A stretch of 64,000 nt of DNA from Kingdonia uniflora. Taxonomy: Eukaryota; Streptophyta; Magnoliopsida; Ranunculales; Circaeasteraceae. The position numbers and the translations under genes are program-made. Each line of letters begins with the position of its first letter. The first letter of the stretch is position 1. A model generated the notes under the pieces. The model was not told the origin of the DNA. It saw only the letters and a program-made list of their open reading frames with translations, and made no database searches. The stretch is taken from contig JACGCM010002776.1 of NCBI GenBank assembly GCA_014058105.1, positions 744,001 through 808,000 of the forward strand. The letters run 5' to 3'. Positions 24,062 to 34,639 of the stretch are shown here, in pieces.

Positions 24062-25404
24062 CACTACAAAAAAAAAGTTCATACGATTGCACTTACACGA
24101 TAACATTTTTAATGAATGCTATTAAACATTGACATCTATGACATTTTTTACATGAACGTTATCGTATGCCAGACTTTCTGTGAAAAAACACAAATGTACG
24201 AAGGACTACTTTCCATAGGCATACGCTATCGTTAATTTGCTATTTTTACACTTACACTTAAGAGAAAAAACATCGCGAATTAACCATTTCAAAAAAAAAA
24301 AAAAAAAAAAGCTGCTCCTTCCACGACTCTAAATTCGAGCGTCTATTTCTCTACCATAACCTTGTATCTCTGGTTCTCTAAGAGTATCTCAACTTGCTAT
24401 CGGCTCCTACATTCTCCAATGTTTATTAATCAGGTCTTTTTCTCTCTCACTCTCTCCCCTATGATACCAATTTATTGAGAAATTTGTGTTAGTTACATTA
24501 CATTAATTCGAAATTGGACTCCATTAACTCATGTCGTTATTTGTAATTTTACCTTGTGCTCTCCATTGCTCTGGTAAGGTATCCATTTTCTTACTGGTTT
24601 TGGGGTTTATTTTTTTCAATTTAGGGCTTTTATTTGGATTGTGTATTCTGTTTGTGTGAATTAATAAGTTTGGGGATCTCTTTTGTATATGTAATTTGGT
24701 TGACATTAGAGGTTAAGAGGCAAGTCAATATCTTCCAAAATTTTTTAGGATTTAATAGTTATTTGTAATGATTTGGTAATATTTGGATTTTGGATTCATG
24801 CTAGCATACTAAAATGAGGGCTATAAAGATCTTCGATGACAAGCGATCTGATGGATATAACAGTTTTGTTGAGGAGTTTTATCGAGATGAGTGGAAAACT
24901 TTGCACTTGTTGAATTTGTGCTTTGATTGCACTCTTTATGTCTGCATCTCAGTAAGGTATACATCAAACCTTTCCAATAGAATTTATATGATGCTTAACA
25001 AATTATATAGAACATTTACATATTAGACGTTGTTAAAATTACAAAAAAACAAAAATCTCTATGATTGCATTTGTTCTAGAATAGTAATTTTTTGTGTCTC
25101 GAGCTACTCTCCAAGATACTATAAACGTCTTTGCTAATTTGTTCTCTTTTTTTATCTGTCTGCAATTAGAGTGAATAGTAGTTTCCATTTTGTAAAGTAT
25201 CTGATGATTCCCCTACTCTAAAAACAAAAATGTCACTAAGGGATTCACCCCAAGGATTTCATTCTTGCTCGGGTTGCAAGTATTAGTGCATACTTTTTAT
25301 ATTTTAAAAGCGACATGATTTTTTTTCTTCTTCTAAATTTGATCTAGAATATTATCCCCGTTATGAGTAAGTGCTAGCATGTCTTTGTTAGATTGTTTTG
25401 GTTG

Positions 25405-26019
25405 TGCTAAGAAACAATGGGGGCAAATCGTAATGCAGAAGCACGATATGATTAAGCAAGAACTAAAGATCTAACTTTAACCATAGAGAATTTAATCAAT
25501 GCAATAAGCACATACATAAAGTTTAAATTTAGATGGAAACCCAAAAGGATCAAAACCACCCTGACAAGCACGGCGAATCTATTATCAAATTAGGATTACA
25601 ACAAGTTCGAAAGATCACTCAACCTCATCTCCACCATTACAGATAATCCTCAGGAAGAAACCCTAGAAAGAAAACTCAAGAAATCTTTGCAGAGTAAAAC
25701 CCTAGATTTATCTTTTTCCTCTCTCTTAGAGGCTTTAAACTCAATAATTCATAGTCTAACAAAGCCCTAGATCTATAGACTTTCCATTAGGTTATTAGCG
25801 AAGTACACATCTCGATGTACTTCGAAAGGCTGAAAAATGATCTCACAAAGCCAGCCTTTGGGTTTTCATTCGAATGACTTTCAGACTCGTTCGAATGACT
25901 TTTACATAACCAAATTTTCAACCTATAAACAAGCTTTTCGTTCGAATGACTTTAGGTCTCATTTGAACAACTTTGAGTTCATACCTTCACAACTATTGTT
26001 TTTGAGCCGTAACCTAATA
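25405..26019 (-). mobile_element. Solo LTR, family A (minus-strand copy)
   Basis: Reverse complement of a diverged copy of 18148-18813. Shared blocks in order include acggctcaaaaac, gttttctttctagggttt, ggattatctgtaa and gtgcttgtc-agggtggtttt. Flanks are ggttg (25400-25404) and ggtta (26020-26024), a 5-bp duplication with one mismatch. Its palindromes have mostly lost outer CpGs (tcattcgaatgac), unlike the plus-strand copy, suggesting greater age. Confidence 0.85.
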
Positions 26020-26566
26020 GGTTAGACTAATCCGGAGTGATTTTATTGAAGCATTCTAATTGTGATTTTGTTTTCTTTTTTATTTCATTCTTCAGAAATG
26101 GTATAATGCCTATAATCTTTTTTACAGAGTTAATGCATCAAGTAAGTTAATTTTCTTCAGAAATGTCTACCAATGCTAGCTGGAAACAATAAAAATGTTT
26201 GCGCTGATGCTTTAACCAAGTTAGGTGCATCAAATCGATGACATTACTGAGCTGGTTAAAATTTTCAACCTCTGATTCATAAGCTCAGTTTTCTGTCCAA
26301 TATTATTTTATAACTATGGCCATGCTATAGCCCTCATAGCTTAACTGCGATCTGCACAAAATTATGTATTATATTTCCACTATCTTACAATTCACATTTT
26401 ACATCTTTTTATCTATTAGGGGTTTCCCTATTTTCAAATATTAGAACTTTTATTCTATCTTTTATAAAGATTGATCGTTCTATAAATAAATATATTGGTT
26501 TCGGTAGGATAAAAAGTCGGGTTCCTCATTTTTCATCGATGGTGCCATTGGTGTGTCAGGAGCTGG

Positions 26567-27064
26567 TGATCTAGGAGGATCTATAAAAGTATTGATGAAA
26601 ATTAATGAAAGTCGTTCGAACAAGATTTGGAGTCGTTCGAACGACTTCAGGTCTATTCGAACGGATTTATTTTCTATTCGAATAGATTAAGTCCTGATGT
26701 GCTTTATTCAAATACAACTAAAGTCTATTCGAATAAATTTTTTGTTATGTTTTTTGTTCGATCAGAGACTTGTTCTGTCCGAACAGAGGCGCGATTCAGC
26801 CTATTTCTTTAGGCGTTTAAGGTATATTTGCCCTATTTTTTGTAACTAGGACTTCTAACCCTTATAAAAGGGGCAAGGCTAGGCAAGAGTATCAGATGTC
26901 AAAATAATCAAAGTTCTGAGAGAGAGACTTAGGTCTTGAGAGTAATTTAGTTATAATTAACTTCGATTAAGCAATATAAGCTCTTAAAGGGATTTTCCCA
27001 GCCAATTAGTGTGTTCTTCGTACAATTATTCATTTTAGGGTTTCTCTATTCGCATTATGGATTA
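26567..27064 (+). repeat. 5' LTR of gypsy derivative copy 2
   Basis: TGATCTAGGAGG to ATGGATTA. TATA box cttataaaagggg near 26862. Contains gtcgttcgaacgac at about 26631, plus the related ctattcgaatag series (26660-26740), in which the flanking CG has become AT. Confidence 0.9.
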
Positions 27065-27112
27065 AGTGGTATCAGTTTTTCAGCTACGATTCTCGGGGGG
27101 TGATTATGGTTT

Positions 27113-29504
27113 ATGGTCTCTACGCATAACCGTCTCAAGCAAATGAAGGAGGAGCTAGTGAGTCTGTTGGAGATTCACCAAAAACCTAATTCAAAAAAGA
27201 AGATTAATTTGGAGATGGACGATTCCGACGATCGACTCACAACTTTGGAAACGATAGTTTTTGACTTAACTTCTACTATAGAGGAGTTGGTAGAATAATT
27301 GCATCTCACGAACCTCGCGAAGGATTCCACTTCGGTAAAATGGCGAGGTCAGTCTCAACGACGAGGCTGCTAGAGAAAGAAAAGGGTTATGGAGGTGGAT
27401 TGAGACGAAGATATTACGAAAGTAGATAGTGATTCTAGTAATGCCAAATCCGTCAAGGAGTGATCGGGTATTGGTAAGTCATCGAATCCTATACATAATC
27501 TTCGTATCAATTTTAAGATTAAAATTTCATTATTTGACAGTTCAATCGATGCTGAGATATTGGATAATTGGTTAGATAGGTTAGAAGCTTATTTTTTCGT
27601 TTACGAATACTTCAATGCTCAACAAATATGCTTTTCTACATTGAAATTCGTAAGTCATACACTCACGTGGTGGAAATATTATCAGAAACGCCACGATGTA
27701 GAAAGTTGGAAAGAATTCAAAGTATTAGTACGAAAATAATTTTATCCGATTGAGTATGAGCAAGAGAGATGGTATAAATAGTACAATTTATGCCAAAAGT
27801 TTGAGAAATCCGTGCAGGAGTACACTACGGCATTTCATAACCACGGTTTTGTTTTGGACATTAATGTGGGCGAGTATGAGGTATTCATGAAATATACGGG
27901 GGGTTTGTCGGAGTCCATTAGAAGAGAGTTAAAGCTCTTTACTGTGGTTAATATCGAGGACGCTACCGTGAAGGTAATTGCTATTGAAGGCAAATACTTA
28001 AAGAGTGACAAGGAAGAGGACAAGAACAAGTTGAGGTATAGGTCTAGTTGGAAAAAATAAGCATAAGGGAGAGTCTAAAGGAGAAGGGTCTTCATCCAAA
28101 GAGAATCATTACAATCATTGTAAGGCGAGTGGCCATATTTTAGATAAATGCTAGAAACTTCACCCGGAGCTTAGGCCTGAGGAGAAGAACAAGAAAGAAA
28201 GATATGTACTTGCCGTAGTGGTTGTTGACCTCCCAAATTTAGATAAACCGAATCTTAAGCTTACACTTATGTTTCAACATACAATGGCTACCGAGGAGGA
28301 TAGTTGGAAATAATTTTTTCATATCAGTATTCAGGTGAAGTAGAGTTTAGTCAAGGCCACTGTGGATCCGGATAGTCAAAAAAGTATGATTTATGAGACA
28401 TTGGTGAAGAAGATGGGTTTAACGACTATAACTCATCATAAGCCGTTTCGTTTGGGGTGGATTCAGAAAGATGCAGATTTGATAATCACAAGGCAGTGTA
28501 CATTCAAGTTTATGATCACTGGAAGGTTTATTGATGAGGTGATGTGCGAGGTGGTTTCTTTGGATATGTGTCAGGTCATCTTGGGTAGCCCTTATCTTTG
28601 GGACTGAGATGTGATTCATTACCGTAGAGCTTGCAAGTATCGTCTTTTGAAGGAGGGAAAGGAGTTCCATATCAATGCTTGTAAGGAGCATGTCACCACA
28701 AACAATTTAGTAACGGTGACTCAGGTGAAGCGGTTGGTTAATGCGAGCGGCAAGTTTGTGTTATTGGTTCGACCTGTTTAAGAGGGTACATCGGCTAGCG
28801 TATTGTCTTCAATGATAATGTCTTATAAGTAACAAACTGAGATAAAGAAGTTAAAAGAGGAGGTTGTGGTACATTCTAATCACAAACCGTTTCAATTTTT
28901 AGCTACACAGTCCAAGCTACAACAAACTCGCCAGATGAAGAGGATGTCGTATCTCCAGCAATTCCCCTTAATTATACAATATAAGAAGGGAATGGACAAC
29001 AAAATGGTTGATAGGTTATCTCGACCCTCATTACCAACTACTTTCGCTATGTTAGTAGCCATGCAGATACAACTTATTATTCTGTCAGAGTTTATTGCTA
29101 GATATGATCCCAAGGGGCGTAGTGTATTTCGCTAAAAGTTGCTGCAAGGCAAGATATGTGAGTATGAATAAGATTTTCTACCTTCTATGCAGATGTATGC
29201 GGTGATTAATGTCGAGCATTTGATGCTGTTTGGGCCATCTCTTTTAGATGAAGACTCTACTATCGACACTCGTCTACAGTCAGTTGATGACTTATGGATG
29301 GAAGGTAAAGATCTGTTGCAAGAGGATGGTATTCTAGAGAGGAAAGTTCATACTACAGGGTGGTATTGAGTCGTTCTGAGTTGGGAAGAAGGGTCAGCTA
29401 CCTAGTATGCCGAAGTGGTACATGAGGGATATGGGCATAGCCGCATTCCCACATCTTGAGCTTTATCTTGAACAGGAGCTCAAGGATCCTAAAGAAGGGA
29501 TCCA
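27113..29504 (+). pseudogene. Decayed gypsy gag-protease-RNase H polyprotein, copy 2
   Basis: Gag start MVSTHNRLKQ at 27113. Central gag segment at 27812-28060 (QEYTTAFHNHGF, then ESIRRELKLF). Zinc knuckle near 28106-28150, with the first Cys changed (YNHCKASGHILDKC). Protease piece at 28362-28607, where the active-site triplet reads DPDS. RNase H tail at 28866-29135 (HSNHKPFQFLATQSKLQQ). Polyprotein C-terminal segment at 29187-29369 (VINVEHLMLFGPSLL). Reverse transcriptase is absent between protease and RNase H. Several stops and frameshifts are present. Confidence 0.8.
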
Positions 29505-30003
29505 TGATCCAGGAGGATCTAGGGAAGTTTTGATAAAAATTAACCAAAGTCGTTCGAACGAGATTTGCAGTCGCTCGAATGACTTCTGTTCTATTCGAAC
29601 AGATTATTTTCTATTCGAATAGATTAAGTCCTGAGGTGTTATATTCGAATAGTACTAAAGTCTATTCGAATGCATTTTCTATTATGTTTTCTGTTCGAAC
29701 AGAGATTTCTTCAATTCGAACAGAGGTGCGGTTCAGCCTATTTTTTTAGGCATTTAAGGGCATATTTGTCCTATTTTTTTATAACTAGGACTTGTAACCC
29801 TTATAAAAGGGGTAAGGCTAGGCAAGATTATCAGATATCGGATCAATCAAAGTTCTGAGGGAGAGAGTTAGGGCTTGAGAGTAATTCAGTTATAATTAAC
29901 TTGGATTAAGCAATTGAAGCTCTTAAAGAGATTTTCCCAACAAATTGGTGTATTCTTCGTACAATTATTCATTTTAAGGTTTCTCTATTCGTATTGTGGA
30001 TTA
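29505..30003 (+). repeat. 3' LTR of gypsy derivative copy 2
   Basis: TGATCCAGGAGG to GTGGATTA, 499 bp, nearly the same length as the 5' copy and highly similar, including the ttcgaa palindromes (29548-29720) and cttataaaaggggtaaggct. Like copy 1 the terminus is TA, not CA. Confidence 0.92.
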
Positions 30004-30805
30004 GCTGGACATGAATATGTGGCCTAATCGTACCTTAGATTACTGCTTTAGTGCAACACATTGTTATTATAATGAAACAGGCAAGTAGTAGAAAAAGTAG
30101 ATCGACACATTAATTAGATTAGATTTCTTAAGGTGTTTACCTATTTCTAGTAGATAGATAAATTTGTGGTTTATCGGAATTGAAGTAGTATAACGTAGAT
30201 TAGTTTGTGGTTTATGGGATATTAAGTAGTATAATGTAGATTTGACCTTGCAATAAAGGTAGTTGATATTATTGTGTTATGAATATTTTGTTTCTACTTA
30301 TTAAAGTACCATTACATTTTGTAAGTTGTGTTTATGTATCGATGGATCCTTAAGCTCTAAATGACAAAAGTGCTCAAAGATTGAGAAGATGATGTTTCGA
30401 ATCCATCTGGATTCTGTGTAGTTCTTTTAAGAAGATCATTGTTAGGATTATGTCGAATTATCTGTAAAAAAAGGAAATTAAATTACGGCATTCACAAATG
30501 CTATCTTAAGGGAATAATGACATTTAGAAAAAGTTCTCAAAACAACTACAATAATGTTCTACAAATGCTATGTTTAGTGAAGTAATGATAGCATTACCTA
30601 AATGCTATATTAAGTATATAATAGCATTCAAAAAATGTTGTTCAAAAGTTTTTCAATAGCATCCACAAATCCTATGCTTTTATAGCGTACGAAAAAATGC
30701 CATTATATAAAAGATAGAATTGCTTTATAGAATGGACGAAAAATACTATCGTAGTTTTTCATAGCGCTTTTCAAATTCTATTATGTGTTTTTTCTTGTTG
30801 TGGTG

Positions 30806-31177
30806 GTTTGACCGCGCTTACTGACGTACTACAGCATTAGCAAGATTTTACTGAAGCAGAAAATCTAGTGCATTATTATCGGTACCCTAGTCCATAGATT
30901 TTATTATCTAGAGTATGGAACTGGTGTTCAAATTAAAGATTTCAAGCTCCAGTAAAAGAAATTCCCTCCTGCATGCAACTGCGATTTTCATACTTGAATT
31001 TCAGACCTTAAGCTCCTAGAAAGAGCACAAAGCTCACCTTACAAGTATCAGTGACTTGCACTTAGCACTTGTGCTCTCAGCACCAATTTATGAAAGTCAT
31101 TTTACACAATTTTTATATGGAAGTTATTTTGAAGATTGCTTTAATATGTCCCTCTACCCAGTCTAACTTCTTTCACC
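30806..31177. other. Non-coding flank between CACTA 3 and the copia fragment
   Basis: No gene or repeat recognised. It joins to the sequence left of 24059 if CACTA element 3 is removed. Confidence 0.3.
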
Positions 31178-32200
31178 ACTATGGCATAATAGGTTGATTA
31201 AATATTTAAAGGTCGAGGGCTTTACAAATTATCATATTTGCACATGTGTTTTAATTAAGAAATTAAAAAACTGGGTTTGCTATCAGTGCAGTGTATGTAG
31301 ATGATCTAGATATCATCGGAACTCTAGGGGAGATCACGAGTGCCGCCAAGTACCTTAAGAAGGAATTTGAAATGAAAGACATTGGAAAAACCAAGTACTA
31401 TCTCAGTTTTCAGATTGAACACCTTGGTAGTGGCATATTCATCCAATATGCAACATATACCGAACGGATTCTCAAACGCTTTGGCATGGATGCTGTACAC
31501 AGTGCTAAGACGACTATGGTAGTCCGCCACTTAGATGTGGATAAAGACATCTTCCGACCTACAGATGAAGGGGAGGAACTCTTGGGGCCTGAGGTGTCAT
31601 ATCTAGGAGAAATTGGTGCTTTACTATACGTAGCCGAGTGTACTAGACCCGACATCTCATTTGTAATGAACTGCTTGGCTCGCCATAGTTCAGCTCCTAC
31701 CCAAAAGCATTAAAATGGGATCAAACACATTCTGTGATACCAAAAAGACATAATAGACTTAGGTCTATTTTACCCAAAAAGTAGTAAACGTAAAATTATA
31801 GGGTACGCCGACGCAGGATGCTTGTCAGACCCGGATAAACACTGATCTCAGTCGGGATATGCATTCATGTATGGTAATACATTAATTTCATGGAGGTAAG
31901 TGAAATGGACAATGGTTGCTACATCTTCAAATCATTTAGAGATTCTTGCACTTCACGAAGCTGACAGAGAATATTTTTGGTTATGCTTTATGATGAATCA
32001 CATCAGCGAAACTTGTGGATTGGATTATGTTCAAAATGACCCTACTACTCTATATGAAGACAATGCTGCTTGCATCGCTCAAGTTAGAGGTAGATCTATT
32101 TACGAAGGCCTTTTCATATCCTACATTCAAGAAATTGGTACATGGAATAGGCATGCAAAGTTTATATTCATTGACTTCTGAAGGAGACACATTTCTAGGA
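31178..32200 (+). pseudogene. Copia reverse transcriptase (C-terminal half) and RNase H
   Basis: The catalytic YVDD box is at 31294-31305, preceded after a frameshift by a thumb-proximal piece (RLIKYLKVEGF). Downstream come the copia signatures KDIGKTKYYL and CTRPDISF. RNase H follows in another frame: GYADAGCLSDPDKH (31802), MVATSSNHLEILALHEA (31912-31960) and LYEDNAACIAQ (about 32050). Stops and shifts (for example after KH at 31843) show that the enzyme cannot be made. The element would have copied its RNA into DNA in cytoplasmic particles. Confidence 0.85.
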
Positions 32201-32457
32201 GATATATGTCAGGGGGAGTAGTCTGCCTAACGCGGGCACAAAAGTACGTATTGTACTCCTTTTCCTGATAGCGCAGTTTTTATCCTTGAGAGTTTTAGTA
32301 GCTGGAGGTTATGATGAGGCAACGTCATACGTGCCCACCACCCATTTGAGACATAGGATTGTACTCTTTCCTTACATAGCTTTTTTCCCAAAGGGTTTTG
32401 CTAGGCGAAGGTTTTAATGAGACAAGTCGTCTAGATATGAGACACACTAAGGGGGAG

Positions 32458-32680
32458 TGTAAGGATCAAGTTCGGCTGGGTCTCATTCGAACTGGGTTTG
32501 GGGTGACACACCGACTCCTAACCCTAATGTGAGAAAATTTTAGAAGCTAGCTGTTATATATACCCGTATTAGGGATATATATATGTATCCTAACAAGTTT
32601 ATTAATAAAGGCTTCCCTTCTCTCTCTCTATAATTGTGTACATGTTTAGATAGACTAGAAGATTGCTTTTGTTCTCAACA
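32458..32680 (+). repeat. 3' LTR of the truncated copia element
   Basis: TGTAAGGATCAAG to TTCTCAACA, 223 bp. A TATA-like gttatatata and an AATAAAG signal (near 32606) lie within. It is preceded directly by the purine tract. Confidence 0.7.
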
Positions 32681-34007
32681 TAATGCTCTTCTTAGGAATC
32701 TCCTATGAATATGATTTACTTGTTACACTGATAATATTTGAGGATAGAAAGATTTCTAGTTATTTGGCAAATGCTGACAATTTGATTAGCAAAGCTTCTC
32801 TCTCATACATGTATCTAATGGTTAGCAATTGCTCAATCACCCAAAATATTTATGATCCTGGAAAGACTAAAGCTATACCCAGGAGAGCCTATTCATTTAG
32901 ATCTCCCACATTGCCGGTATAAATAGGTAATTTGTTTCCCAAAAATGAGATTCCAAATGCAAGATCCATAAAGATAAACACCTTTCTTGTATACAAGTCC
33001 ACCAGCCTCTATACAAAGAGAAGAGCCCCAAAGAAAGGGGAGAAACTCTTTTTTACAACCGGGATACAAAGTTCAGATAGGCAACAACTTAAGATTTACT
33101 CCACATTAAAAGGAAAAAAAGTTACAAAATTGGAGGAATCTATGTGCTGCACATGAATTGTATCACTGATCTGCAAGCCTTTGGAGATGATATGTGAATA
33201 CGTCAAAGCTGCCATCATCTATAAATATAACATCGGAGGTGGAGGTGCATTGGAGTTATTTGTGCTTGAAGGATTCAATTTTGCCAGCAGAAAGCGAGCC
33301 TGCAGCAAGTCATATTGCCAAAGATGAAATATTTAGTATCAGTCAATAATCTTAGAGTAACAGACCATGATCACATTATGCATCATAGAATTTGATGTCA
33401 GAGCACTGATAGTTTGGTATCGAAACAGGAAACAATCTTTGTATAGATCTTTGACGTAGGCTCCGTTTGGCAAACGATTAAATTTACATTACATATTCTA
33501 TGCATATTCAGCAATTACTAGCGTCATTCTTCATCAGTTGAAGTGTTGAGTTTAAGCTCAATCCTTAAAATTGTTGGGCTAAAATTCCCTAGAAAATACG
33601 AGCCCCAAATTGTAGGTGAAGCTCTAAGAATGCATGCCATATATCGGAAAAAACTAATCTTTTGCAAATAAGGAAATCGAAGTACAATTTGCAAATATAA
33701 CCATTTAGTTTTCTCAAGATTGTGATAATTCACTATGCAACTCTCCACATAACCAGCCACGTAAAACCCTACTTCAATTGACTGATCGTGCAAATGTCTT
33801 AAGAACTGACAGATACCTTGGGAGACCTTCACTTCAAACATTTCATCATCGTGTAATAAAACGTCTCACAAATCCAAAACATTCTACCCCGAACTTAAAT
33901 TTATCAAAATGATAAAATATTTTAACTTTTGGTTTTACGTCCGAAATGGCATGTTTCACATACTCGTGGGGTTCATTAGAAGCACTTAAGGTTCAAATGA
34001 TTACTTA
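32681..34007. other. Intergenic region with an orphan SEC23 exon
   Basis: 32684-32765 repeats the segment at 22115-22200. 33163-33299 is a SEC23 fragment (separate entry). A minus-strand frame at 33524-33841 (105 codons) lies upstream of it on the same strand. I do not recognise its family and it may be chance. The remainder has no supported feature. Confidence 0.4.
33163..33299 (-). pseudogene. SEC23: Last-exon fragment of SEC23 (COPII coat protein)
   Basis: After a good acceptor (ttgctgcag) the minus strand reads ARFLLAKLNPSSTNN, then, after a frame change in the proline stretch, VIFIDDGSFDVFTYHLQRLA and a stop at 33163-33165. This is the extreme C-terminus of SEC23, the GTPase-activating subunit of the COPII inner coat that buds vesicles from the ER; there the family has ARFLL.K.NPS and a TDDVSLQ.F..HL..LA ending. 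Only this one exon is seen and it carries a frameshift. It is probably a fragment moved by a transposon or left by a deletion. The transporter, if any, was not identified. Confidence 0.65.
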
Positions 34008-34146
34008 AGTTGTGCTTGGTTCACTGCAATTGGATGCTTATGGCAAGGAGTTGTAGTCGCAACAAGGTGCGATGCACCATGTCGCAAGGCAGCGTGTAAA
34101 GAACTGATTGGCTAAAAAATTTGAATTATCGTGAGGGTGTAAATAT

Positions 34147-34458
34147 TGTTGAGTCGAAAGCCCAGAAGCTGAAACTCCAAGTCGATTTGGGTTAGCCATT
34201 AACAAGCAATAATCAAAGAAAATACACAATATATAAGTTTAAGGTGGTTTGGCAAATTGCCAACGTCCACCGTACAAGAGAGAGAGAGAGAGTTTATTCA
34301 AGATCCCGGTTAGCATCACTCAAAACAAATTAGAGGTTCTCTCAAGGATTTCCTCTAAAATAGATCTCACCAAAGGATTAGCCTCCAAAGAGACCTAAGT
34401 TCCCCTTTATATACTAGGGGAACATAGTTACAATCGCTCTAATCTTGAGGCAAACAAG
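34147..34458 (-). repeat. 3' LTR of the copia element, left part
   Basis: TGTTGAGTCG onward, matching 48551-48864 of the 5' LTR (shared blocks gatttgggttagcca, ggcaaacaag, agttcccctttatatactag). It ends at the CACTA 1 insertion, with aag (34456-34458) duplicated at 44871-44873. Confidence 0.9.
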
Positions 34459-34639
34459 CACTGCTAGAAAAACTGCCATGGTTTTTATTAGTTTTAGCTA
34501 CGGTGACAACAGTAGTTAAATGCTACAAACCTAACTGTGGCCAAACCCCAAAATTCGTGGCTAAATTCATATACCTATTTTGTTTTGGTAGCACTAATTC
34601 TATTTTGTGGCAAAACCGTGGCAAATGACTAGCTAAAAC

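Larger units (their letters stand above)
26567..30003 (+). mobile_element. Small non-autonomous Ty3/gypsy derivative, copy 2
   Basis: A perfect 5-bp duplication gctgg (26562-26566; 30004-30008). LTRs of 498 and 499 bp lie at 26567-27064 and 29505-30003. A TGGTATCAG primer-site start follows the 5' LTR and a purine tract, aaagaagggatcca, precedes the 3' LTR. The internal layout matches copy 1 at 10232-13332: gag, protease, then an RNase H tail with no reverse transcriptase, and the end of the polyprotein without an integrase core. It lies inside CACTA element 3. Confidence 0.93.
24062..30802. mobile_element. CACTA element 3, non-autonomous, with nested LTR elements
   Basis: Left end CACTACAAAAAAA, right end reading inward CACAACAAGAAAA, with a perfect 3-bp duplication gtg (24059-24061 and 30803-30805). 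Subterminal regions carry repeated aatgctat/atagcatt words (24100-24180; 30480-30790), as CACTA ends do. Once the nested solo LTR (25405-26019) and gypsy derivative (26567-30003) are removed, about 2.6 kb remains with no transposase. A plus-strand frame at 24814-25026 has no recognised family. A short piece near 26190 (NVCADALTKLG) resembles an RNase H tail but is too small to assign. Confidence 0.8.
31178..32680 (+). mobile_element. 5'-truncated Ty1/copia retrotransposon
   Basis: Begins inside the reverse transcriptase domain and runs through RNase H, a polypurine tract (aagggggagtg, 32450-32460) and a short LTR to TTCTCAACA at 32680. No gag, protease or integrase precedes it, and the left flank shows no 5' LTR. 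The right flank starts with the segment also found near 22115. Confidence 0.8.

Noticed and set aside
26160..26280. A reverse transcriptase/RNase H gene in CACTA 3
   Set aside because: Only about eleven residues (NVCADALTKLG) resemble an RNase H tail; too little to call.
31178..32200. RT and RNase H as the missing part of the copia element at 34147-49031
   Set aside because: It is on the opposite strand, outside that element's LTRs, and is followed by its own unrelated 223-bp LTR.
33524..33841. A 105-codon minus-strand open frame as a gene
   Set aside because: No recognised motif, and frames of this length occur by chance over 64 kb; the link to the SEC23 fragment is only one of position.
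34147..34458. A solo LTR on its own
   Set aside because: At first it looked like a solo copia LTR. The aag duplication and colinearity with 44874-45115 show that it is one half of a 3' LTR cut by CACTA 1.
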